Below are positions 7,732 through 14,212 of a DNA stretch of 36,159 nt, one piece after another. Numbering within the stretch: position 1 is the first letter of the stretch; each line of letters starts with the position of its first letter. This stretch comes from JAWKHR01 sp041394725. Lineage in GTDB: Bacteria > Acidobacteriota > Vicinamibacteria > Vicinamibacterales > SCN-69-37. The translations under genes and the position numbers were made by a program. Where the stretch lies: NCBI GenBank assembly GCA_041394725.1, contig JAWKHR010000061.1, positions 1 to 36,159 of the forward strand, read 5' to 3'. The notes beneath the pieces were generated by a model. It had not been told where the DNA came from. It searched no databases and saw only the letters and a list, made by a program, of their open reading frames with translations.

Positions 7732-8804
7732 TGCGGGGAGTATCGCATTCGTCGAGCCGCGCCGAAGGGCGCGAACCCGTGGTAGTTGGCGTCGGTCTGA
7801 TCGCGCTTGATCTCGTTGTCAGCGCGGATCCAGACGCGCCGATAAAGGCTTGGTCTGGTGGCACTTGCGGGAATGTCCTCGCGATTCTGAGCTACCTTGG
7901 ATGGAGGGCCTTTCCGGTGGCGCGCCTGAACGACTCTCCTGCGTCGCTCAAGGTCAAAGCGGATCTCGCCCGGTGGGGGACGCGTCTCGATTTTCTTGAA
8001 TGCGAACCGACAAGTGATCCTCCGATCATCGTGCAGGAGATCAGGCGAGCGTCAAACGGTCAGCCAACTCATCGATTTCGTTGGGCGTGCCCCCATTGTG
8101 GCCACTGGCTCCCTCGCTACCGCCCCGTCACGTTGAAAGGGGCCGCTGGCGTCCGGACACACTTGCAAGAGACGCAGGTCTTCTTCATGGACAGACTATC
8201 GCCGGCAGCCATCGCCCTCGGGAGAGAAGCAGCGGCGCACGGCGCGGTCGTTGTGTTCGAACCGTCGGCTCAGTCGGACGAGCGTCTACTTGAAGAGGCG
8301 TTCAACATTGCGCACGTTGTCAAGTACGCTGACCATCGCGCGGCACTGAAGACGTCCGCGCGGCCTGGACCGTCGGTGGTCTTGCAGATCGAGACCATGG
8401 GAACTGGTGGGCTCCGATATCGGTCTTGGCTGCCAAAGGCCAAGGCGCCCAGATGGAAGCGTCTCGCATCTGTGAAGGCTCCTATCGTGGCCGATACATG
8501 CGGAGCGGGGGACTGGTGCACGGCAGGCATCCTGTCGCGCTTGGCCGTGGGTGGTCGCGAGGATCTCATGGCGGTCAGTGCTTCGCGACTGGAGCAAGCG
8601 CTCAGGTATGGTCAGGCGCTCGCTGCCTGGAACTGCGGCTTTGAAGGTGCACGCGGCGGGATGTACGCCGTCGATCGCGCGACGTTCGAGAAGCAGACTC
8701 GGCGCATCGAGAGAGGAGTCGAAGGAGCACCACCGACATCCACTCCGACGCCGCACGAGTCGTGGGCGCACGTGCCATGTCCGGCGTGCCGGGCCGTTTC
8801 TTGA
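7728..8804 (+). CDS. PfkB-family sugar/nucleoside kinase with a CPHCG insertion
   Basis: The ATG at 7728 overlaps the preceding stop as ATGA; a second ATG follows at 7731. The 358-residue product has the PfkB/ribokinase fold. The N-terminal strand VVGVGLIALDLVV is followed by a GG-containing substrate loop (WSGGTCGNVLA). The C-terminal signature DTCGAGDWCTAGIL has D256, G259, G261 and the catalytic base D262. An unusual feature is FRWACPHCGHWLPRYRP in the lid region, with C121 and C124 as in half of a zinc ribbon. I know of no such element in ribokinase or fructokinase. It probably phosphorylates a sugar or nucleoside made or used by the upstream SIS/HAD and PRTase proteins. It is the last gene of the operon. 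Confidence 0.85.
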   Translation: MMRGVSHSSSRAEGREPVVVGVGLIALDLVVSADPDAPIKAWSGGTCGNVLAILSYLGWRAFPVARLNDSPASLKVKADLARWGTRLDFLECEPTSDPPIIVQEIRRASNGQPTHRFRWACPHCGHWLPRYRPVTLKGAAGVRTHLQETQVFFMDRLSPAAIALGREAAAHGAVVVFEPSAQSDERLLEEAFNIAHVVKYADHRAALKTSARPGPSVVLQIETMGTGGLRYRSWLPKAKAPRWKRLASVKAPIVADTCGAGDWCTAGILSRLAVGGREDLMAVSASRLEQALRYGQALAAWNCGFEGARGGMYAVDRATFEKQTRRIERGVEGAPPTSTPTPHESWAHVPCPACRAVS

Positions 8805-8979
8805 GTCTGATTTCCTAGCGGTTGTTGTCGCGACCGCCCCCGGCAGCGCGGCGTTCGGTGGAGCCAGAGGCACAAAGAGAAAGATTCCCAGCCTGGAGCG
8901 CATTCAGTGAAGTATGGAGGCCACCGACACCCTCACGCTGCATGGACGAGGTAGTGTCGAAAATCGTCCCTAACACCCA

Positions 8980-9028
8980 GCCATCCACCGTCGCTGCGCT
9001 TCATCTCTCCGCAGCTATGGTGGATGGC
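8980..9028. repeat. Nested inverted repeat, REP-like element
   Basis: The outer arms GCCATCCACC (8980-8989) and GGTGGATGGC (9019-9028) pair perfectly over 10 bp. Inside them GCTGCG and CGCAGC pair over 6 bp, leaving a loop of about 11 bases. The result is one long stem with a small internal loop. It is not followed by a T-run. The form is like repetitive extragenic palindromes, but I see only one copy here, so the call depends on finding others in the genome. Confidence 0.45.
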
Positions 9029-9102
9029 CCGCCGAAGCACCGCCCCGGGCGGCGCGAAGGCGGGCCAAGTCCTCGATTCCGATTCAGTCTGAGATCTAGG
9101 TG

Positions 9103-9126
9103 CCCTTCGGGCCTGGCCCGGAAGGG
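9103..9126. terminator. Short GC-rich hairpin, possible bidirectional terminator
   Basis: CCCTTCGGGC pairs with GCCCGGAAGGG, with one bulged base and a tiny loop. It sits between the convergent PfkB gene and the HsdM/HipA side. There is no clear T-run on either strand, so terminator function is only a guess. Confidence 0.25.
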
Positions 9127-9175
9127 TGTCGGTTTCGGCGTCGCCCCCCGGATCTTGAAAGACTCTTGAAACTTG

Positions 9176-9287
9176 CCTGAGCACTGTGAACGGCAGGATG
9201 ACGCGCCCGTACTCGGACTGCTTGTAGTCGCCACGAAGCAGGTCGGCGACGGACCAGATGAACGAGGAGAGGTCGATGTCAGGACAT
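9176..9287 (-). pseudogene. hsdM: Truncated N-terminal remnant of type I methylase HsdM
   Basis: On the minus strand, directly after the hipA stop (TAG then ATG at 9287), one frame encodes DIDLSS, FIWSVADLLRGDYKQSEYG and VILPFTVLR. This is the well-conserved start of type I restriction-modification M subunits. The next residues should continue RRLDCVL, but the sequence turns into unrelated DNA at about 9175. The ATG at 9287 is out of frame with the match by one base, so the fragment is also frameshifted at its start. About 35 codons remain. It cannot encode a working methylase. It shows that a type I R-M locus once stood next to hipBA. Confidence 0.8.
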
Positions 9288-10547
9288 CTAGGTCGTGACC
9301 GTCCCAGCCAGCCGTTCCGCCCGGGACGCGATGAGCGCCGCGTAGCCCTTCAGCGCGAGAGCGTCGAGTCCGGCCAGTGCAGCGCTGTCCGGGAGCGGCG
9401 GCACCTGGCTGCTGACGGCATCAGAGAGTTCCCGCACACGCCGGCGAACGAACGACGCCGGCAATCCCATGTCCTCCGCGAACGCCGTCCACGTCGTTGG
9501 CCCGATTTCCTCGAGCGTGGCCCGCTTCGCGATCTTCATGGCGAGGTTCGGCGACAGATCCGGATAGGCCACCGTCGACAGGAGGTCGTAGAAGGGCGCG
9601 AGGCTCACGACAGGCCCCTCGTACAGCAGACTGAAGTTCTTCCCATGAGCATCGGCGTTGCCGACGATCAGGTTGAAGATGGCTGCGTCGAGGAAGGCCA
9701 GCACGGCGCCGGCCGGCCGTGTGGTCGCCCGTCGGAGCAATTCGAAGCTGGTCTTGAACGTGGGACCGCCTTCGGCCGCATACTTCCGCTCGGGCACAAT
9801 GCCGAGCGCCTGGCAGAGGTCTTCCTGATGCAGCCGGTGCGCCTGCCCATTCGTATCAAACCGACGGTCGTAGCGGGTGACGAGTAGATACGACCGGCCC
9901 TCCACGCTCCGCGCGGTTACCGACGCCACCGGCAGCCCAACCGCTGCGGCCAGCGTCATCACCAACGCCTCGTTCTCCGTGGTGTGCGGGAAGCGCTCGA
10001 TGGCCGGCTTCAGAACATGCGTCGTCGGCTGTCCCGCAGCCGGCAGGGCAACACGGTCGTCGACCAGCACCACGGGCAATTTGGTCTGCGCACCGGCGAG
10101 GGAGAGGCGCAGCCCCTCGCGCCCGGCGAGCAGCGGGCGCTTCGGCAACACATCCAGCACGTCGACCAGTTCGTCGGCGGTGAGTGGTCGCGGCGTGCCC
10201 GTCGGATCTGGTGCTGGCGGCACCTCGCCTTCCGGCCACAGCGACAAGGCACCCGCGACATCGCCACCGAGCGCTTCGAGGAACGCGAAGTCGTTGCCCT
10301 TGGAAATGCCGAGGGCTCCGGCGATCACGTCGCGCTGCGCCTCTTCGGGCAGAAGGCCCGCGAAGAACGGCCGGCACTGGCGCTGCGTGAACGGCTGCTC
10401 GCGCTTTGGCAGCGAGAATGAGATCGCAGGCCGCGACGGGTCCGCCAGCCAACCCGGCGCGTAGGTGAACCGCATCTGACCGTGCTGATTCACCTGCAGC
10501 GCGCCGACGACGACACCGTCCCACCAGACCGAGAGTGTCCGAGTCAT
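9288..10547 (-). CDS. hipA: HipA-family serine/threonine kinase toxin
   Basis: The 419-residue product starts at ATG 10547 and overlaps the hipB stop by 4 bp (ATGA). It has the N-terminal HipA couple domain (WWDGVVVGALQVN, then SFSLP) and the kinase core. RLSLAGAQTKLPV contains the likely autophosphorylated S149. HVLKP contains the ATP-binding K180. The catalytic loop GNADAHGKN contains D299 and N304, and APFYDLLS contains the metal-binding D321. All key residues are present, so it should be active. In characterised HipA proteins the kinase phosphorylates GltX and related targets, halting translation and causing dormancy; HipB neutralises it. The target here is unknown. A truncated hsdM follows on the same strand. 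Confidence 0.95.
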   Translation of the reverse strand: MTRTLSVWWDGVVVGALQVNQHGQMRFTYAPGWLADPSRPAISFSLPKREQPFTQRQCRPFFAGLLPEEAQRDVIAGALGISKGNDFAFLEALGGDVAGALSLWPEGEVPPAPDPTGTPRPLTADELVDVLDVLPKRPLLAGREGLRLSLAGAQTKLPVVLVDDRVALPAAGQPTTHVLKPAIERFPHTTENEALVMTLAAAVGLPVASVTARSVEGRSYLLVTRYDRRFDTNGQAHRLHQEDLCQALGIVPERKYAAEGGPTFKTSFELLRRATTRPAGAVLAFLDAAIFNLIVGNADAHGKNFSLLYEGPVVSLAPFYDLLSTVAYPDLSPNLAMKIAKRATLEEIGPTTWTAFAEDMGLPASFVRRRVRELSDAVSSQVPPLPDSAALAGLDALALKGYAALIASRAERLAGTVTT

Positions 10548-10801
10548 GCGCCTTCTCCTGACGGCGCGGGCGGCGGCGTGACGTCCAGGCGGCAGCCGAG
10601 GGCGCTCAGGACGGCGAGCACCTTGTCGAGGCGCACGGTAGGCTTCCCGCGCTCCAGTTCGACCAGAAAACGCAGACCGACGCCAGCAGCCGCAGCCAGC
10701 TGATCCTGGCGCAGGCCCTGAGCAAGGCGGGTCTGCCGCACGACCGTCCCGATCTCGTCAATGGTCACGCCATATTCCCGATCGGGAATATCATGGGCCA
10801 T
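10544..10801 (-). CDS. hipB: HipB-family XRE antitoxin
   Basis: The product is 85 residues with an XRE helix-turn-helix: VVRQTRLAQGLRQDQLAAAAGV, LRFLVELERGKPTVRLDKVLAVLSALG. It ends in a proline-rich tail as many HipB proteins do. It should bind its own promoter and the HipA kinase. The start is uncertain. The ATG at 10801 places the palindrome 10772-10791 inside the coding sequence (residues 4-10), whereas a GTG at 10768 would leave it just upstream, over the ribosome-binding site. Neither has a strong Shine-Dalgarno sequence. It lies upstream of hipA with a 4-bp overlap. Confidence 0.92.
   Translation of the reverse strand: MAHDIPDREYGVTIDEIGTVVRQTRLAQGLRQDQLAAAAGVGLRFLVELERGKPTVRLDKVLAVLSALGCRLDVTPPPAPSGEGA
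10772..10791. promoter_or_regulatory. HipB operator O1 (20-bp perfect palindrome)
   Basis: ATATTCCCGATCGGGAATAT is perfectly palindromic. It overlaps the annotated start region of hipB. It shares the core TTCCCG-N2-CGGGAA with two more sites upstream, so it is most likely the HipB autoregulatory operator. Confidence 0.75.
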
Positions 10802-10824
10802 TCGTTGATGAATGTCCAGTGAAT

Positions 10825-10838
10825 TTCCCGAACGGGAA
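10825..10838. promoter_or_regulatory. HipB operator O2
   Basis: TTCCCGAACGGGAA is the same core as O1 with one change in the central pair. Its centre is 50 bp from that of O1, nearly five helical turns, which would allow HipB dimers to bind on the same face. Confidence 0.7.
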
Positions 10839-10873
10839 TATCAGCGCCAGATTGCATCTGAAGACTGCTGGAT

Positions 10874-10887
10874 TTCCCGATCGGGAA
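10874..10887. promoter_or_regulatory. HipB operator O3
   Basis: TTCCCGATCGGGAA is identical to the core of O1. Its centre is 49 bp from O2, keeping the regular spacing. The three sites span the presumed hipBA promoter. Confidence 0.7.
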
Positions 10888-11008
10888 GACAGTTGTCAGG
10901 TCGCCGTAACGAACGTCATGCAGGAGCCAGAACAACGCACCGGTGCTAGAGCGGCGGTGGTCGCTGAACGGGCGAGCGACGGCCCGGTTCCTCCTGTGCC
11001 GCAGCCGA

Positions 11009-13705
11009 TCACCCTCGCCGCAGCGCGCCGACCGGATCTATTGACGCCGCCCGCACCGCGGGAATCAGCGACGCGGCCAGTGCCACGACGATCAGTACCG
11101 CGATGGCGATCGCCCACGTCGCCGGATCCGATGGTTCGACGCCGTACAGCAGACGCGAGAGGCCGCGCGCGGCGAGGGCGGACAACCCGATGCCAAGGGA
11201 CAGACCGAGAGCCGCAAGACGAAGCCCCTGAGCGACGACCATCCGCGCGACGTCGGCCGACCGCGCGCCGATGGCGAGGCGAATGCCGATCTCGTGCTCG
11301 CGTTGCGCGACCACGTAGACGAGCAACCCGAACAGGCCAACGGCAGACAGCGCCAGCGCCGCGACCGCGAAACTCGTCATCACCAGACTCGTCAACCGGG
11401 GCGTGGTGAGCGCCGCGTCGACGATCTCGGTCATCGGCTGGATGGCCGACAGCGGTACCGTCCGATCCACAGCAGCTGCCGCCGAACGCAGTGAAGCGGC
11501 CTGCGACCGGACGTCGCCAGCCGTGCGCAGCACGACTGTCCCGGTCGTGAGCGGTCGATCGCCGGTGGCCCGGGCAAACTGCGCATATGGCAGATAGAAC
11601 TTCGCCTGCACGTCGGTCGTGACGCCGTTGTGGCGAACGTCGGCGACGACGCCGACCACGGTGGCCCAGACGAGCGGCTGATCGTTGCTGAACCGTATCC
11701 GGCGGCCGACGGGATCGCCGTCCGGCCAGTAGAGGCGGGCCATGGTCTCGTTGACCAGGGCGACGACGGGAGCGAACGCCGTATCGCCGTCGGCGAAGAA
11801 CCGGCCGCGCACGAGCCGCTCGCCGAGCGCCTCGAGAGCACCCGGCGTCGCGGCCTGCCAGGCGCCGCCGGGCCTCTCGCCCGGCTGAGGCAGGTAGCCC
11901 TCAACCGTCACGGGCCAGTCGCCAATTGTCTGCGCCAGTGGCAGCACCCGCACGAGACCGGCCGCCGTCACGCCAGGCGACTGGCGCAACCGGGTCGTCA
12001 GAGCCTCGACGTACCTGTTGGCGTCCTCAACGGCGGCGTAGCGCGTCGCGGGCAGCGCGACGCGTGCGGTCAGAACGTGCGCGGGGTCGAAGCCCAGGTC
12101 GAGGCCGCGCATCGTCAACAGCGAGCGGCCAAGCAGCCCGGCGCCGGTCAGGAGCAGCATGCCCAGCGAGATCTGCGACACGACCAGCAGCGCGCGGAGG
12201 CGCAGCCGCCCCCGGCTTGCGGTGGCAGTTCGGCTGTCGCTCTTCAGATCGTCCACCGCGTTCAGGCGCAAGGCGTGGAGTGCCGGCGCAAGGCTCGACA
12301 GAACCGTGGCGCCGATGGACAGCGCCAGCATGAAGATGACGACGCGCCAGTCCACGGTGATGTCAGTCGCGCGCGGCACGGAAGCGGCGCCAACGGACCG
12401 GAGGGTCCGCGTCGCGAGCATCGCGATGCCGATGCCCAGCGTGCCGCCCAGGACGGCAAGCACGGCCCCCTCGACGAATTGCGACCGCAGCAACCGCCAG
12501 CGCCCGGCACCGAGCGCGAGGCGCGTCGCCCACTCGCGCCGCCGCGTCTCGGCCCGCGCGACCAGCAGCGCCGCGGCGTTCGCACACGCGATCACGAGCA
12601 GCACCAGGACCGCCGCCACAAGAGCCCGCATCGACGGCCGCACCCTCCCAAGCACGTCGTCGTCAACGTGTTGAGCGAACAGCCCCACTTGCCGGGAGGA
12701 CGAGTAGCGCCCCGTGCGGACGAAATCGGCGGCGAACTCCTCGAGTTCCGCATCGAACGCGCCGAGCGTCACGCCGTCGCGAAGGCGAGCGGCTCCGAAG
12801 TAGCTGTGGCCGCCTTCGTTCATGGCGGGATCGTGGTAGATCGGCGTCCAGAGTTCCGTCGCCGAGGCGGCTCCCCTGGCAAAATCGGTTGGCAGGCGAA
12901 AATGCGGCGGCATGACGCCCAGCACGGTCACGGGTCGATCGTCGAGCGTCACGGTATGCCCGACAATCGACGGGTCTTGGCCGAAGGTGCTGCGCCACAG
13001 GTCGTAGCCGAGCACCGCGAACATCGTGCGTCCCGACCGCGTGGCCGCCAGCGCTTCGGCTTCGGTGAAGACGCGGCCGTAGAGGGGTGACGCGCCGAGC
13101 ACGTCGAACGTGTTCGAGGTGACGATCCCCGCCATGAGGCTGGCGGCATCGCCGACGCCGGTCAGGGTCACCCGATCCCAGGTCCACATGGCGACGTCTT
13201 CTGCAAGCCGGCTGCGGGTCCTGATGTCACGCACGTCAGCCGACGCGAGCCACGTACGATCGGCGCCCGGCCACCGGCTCCAGAGGGTGACGAGCCGATC
13301 CGGCTGCCGGTACGGCAGCGGGGCGAGCAGGACGGCATGCACGATCGAGAACATCGCGGTGGCGGCGCCGAGGCCGAGCGACAGCGACAGGACGATGGCC
13401 GCGGTGACGCCGGGCTGCTGCCGACCGTGTCGCCATGCCGCCTTCACGTCTGCGACGATGCCTCTGAACATTGGCCCTCCCTGCGGCGGCCGACTGATGC
13501 GTCGGTCAATAGCCCGGAGCGACGCGCGGACCGCATGGACGTCGCCAAACTCAGCTCGCGCCTGGTCGCGGGCGGATTCGAGCGACGCGCCTTGCCGAAC
13601 GAGTTCATCGACGCGCGACTCGAGGTGAAAGGCGACTTCGGCGTCCACGCGCCGATTCACCTCGCGTTGTCGCCGCCGGAGCCGGTGCCACCAGGCGCGC
13701 AGCAT
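11009..13705 (-). CDS. ADOP-type MacB/FtsX permease
   Basis: About 898 residues from ATG 13705; an in-frame ATG at 13753 lies inside padR. AGGAGG spans the padR stop directly before 13705. The short N-terminal region (RREVNRRVDAEVAFHLE-like) with the following FGDVHAVR segment is typical of acidobacterial duplicated orphan permeases. Then come a membrane helix (AAIVLSLSLGLGAATAMFSIVHAVLL), a MacB-like periplasmic domain, an FtsX domain with three helices, a second copy of the unit, and a final FtsX domain ending in AASIDPVGALRRG. There is no ATPase gene beside it, as is usual for this family. It is probably a membrane transport or mechanotransmission protein for lipoprotein or peptide export; the substrate is unknown. 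It is co-transcribed with and presumably repressed by the PadR protein. Confidence 0.92.
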   Translation of the reverse strand: MLRAWWHRLRRRQREVNRRVDAEVAFHLESRVDELVRQGASLESARDQARAEFGDVHAVRASLRAIDRRISRPPQGGPMFRGIVADVKAAWRHGRQQPGVTAAIVLSLSLGLGAATAMFSIVHAVLLAPLPYRQPDRLVTLWSRWPGADRTWLASADVRDIRTRSRLAEDVAMWTWDRVTLTGVGDAASLMAGIVTSNTFDVLGASPLYGRVFTEAEALAATRSGRTMFAVLGYDLWRSTFGQDPSIVGHTVTLDDRPVTVLGVMPPHFRLPTDFARGAASATELWTPIYHDPAMNEGGHSYFGAARLRDGVTLGAFDAELEEFAADFVRTGRYSSSRQVGLFAQHVDDDVLGRVRPSMRALVAAVLVLLVIACANAAALLVARAETRRREWATRLALGAGRWRLLRSQFVEGAVLAVLGGTLGIGIAMLATRTLRSVGAASVPRATDITVDWRVVIFMLALSIGATVLSSLAPALHALRLNAVDDLKSDSRTATASRGRLRLRALLVVSQISLGMLLLTGAGLLGRSLLTMRGLDLGFDPAHVLTARVALPATRYAAVEDANRYVEALTTRLRQSPGVTAAGLVRVLPLAQTIGDWPVTVEGYLPQPGERPGGAWQAATPGALEALGERLVRGRFFADGDTAFAPVVALVNETMARLYWPDGDPVGRRIRFSNDQPLVWATVVGVVADVRHNGVTTDVQAKFYLPYAQFARATGDRPLTTGTVVLRTAGDVRSQAASLRSAAAAVDRTVPLSAIQPMTEIVDAALTTPRLTSLVMTSFAVAALALSAVGLFGLLVYVVAQREHEIGIRLAIGARSADVARMVVAQGLRLAALGLSLGIGLSALAARGLSRLLYGVEPSDPATWAIAIAVLIVVALAASLIPAVRAASIDPVGALRRG

Positions 13706-13709
13706 CCTC

Positions 13710-14060
13710 CTAGCCCTCGTTCCCGTCAGGCGTCGCGCGCATGACACGCGCAAAGGCGGCCGAGTATTCGTCCCATTGGGCGGTTTCCTCTCGCAACGCC
13801 CGGCGCCCGCGCGGGGTCAGACGATAGAACTTGGCTCGCTTGCCGCGATCGGACGAGCCCCATTCCGAGGCGAGCCACTCGAGTTCTTCCATCCGATGCA
13901 GCGCGGTGTAGAGGGCGCCGTCGAGAATCCGAAACGTGCCGTCCGACCCGTCCCGGATGAAGCGCGCGATGCCGTAGCCGTGCATCGGCCCGAAGCTCAG
14001 GGCGCGGAGAATCAGGATGTTCAGCGTGCCCTGGAGCAGGTTGAGGTCGCGGTCCTTCAT
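13710..14060 (-). CDS. PadR-family transcriptional regulator
   Basis: The 116-residue product matches PadR_N: LLQGTLNILILRALSFGPMHGYGIA, then a wing region with GALYTALHRMEELEWL and GKRAKFYRLTPRGRRAL. The start ATG 14060 gives the usual short N-terminus (MKDRDLN). It sits four bases ahead of the ADOP permease gene, the standard arrangement in acidobacteria, and should repress both genes. A near-perfect inverted repeat lies 12 bases upstream of its start. Confidence 0.95.
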   Translation of the reverse strand: MKDRDLNLLQGTLNILILRALSFGPMHGYGIARFIRDGSDGTFRILDGALYTALHRMEELEWLASEWGSSDRGKRAKFYRLTPRGRRALREETAQWDEYSAAFARVMRATPDGNEG

Positions 14061-14072
14061 CGCCCGGGAATC

Positions 14073-14095
14073 ATTACATCAAATGTTGAGGTAAT
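14073..14095. promoter_or_regulatory. Candidate PadR operator
   Basis: The arms ATTACATCAA (14073-14082) and TTGAGGTAAT (14086-14095) pair with one mismatch around a 3-base centre. It is the only AT-rich palindrome near the padR start and probably overlaps the padR-permease promoter, which suits autorepression. Confidence 0.65.
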
Positions 14096-14212
14096 CAAGC
14101 GCGGCGGCGGCTCCGTCTCTGACCGCGACCGGACAGTCACCTCAGCAGCGATTTCGCGAGGGCCACCGCTCGGTTCTAACGCCGCCCTGAAGGCGCCTCG
14201 CCCCTTCGATCC

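Larger units (their letters stand above)
8805..9175. other. Gene-free junction between the operon and the HsdM remnant
   Basis: About 370 bases hold no credible gene. An open frame at 8822-9169 (+) has no ribosome-binding site and a composition unlike a protein. The stretch contains a nested inverted repeat (8980-9028) and a short hairpin (9103-9126), listed separately. The right end, around 9175, is where a methylase coding sequence abruptly stops, so this looks like a scar of deletion or insertion. Confidence 0.55.

Noticed and set aside
8822..9169. Plus-strand frame of 115 codons after the PfkB gene
   Set aside because: No ribosome-binding site, crosses the nested inverted repeat, and has no protein-like pattern.
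11630..13090. Plus-strand frame opposite the ADOP permease
   Set aside because: The permease on the other strand has clear membrane helices and family motifs; the antisense frame has none.
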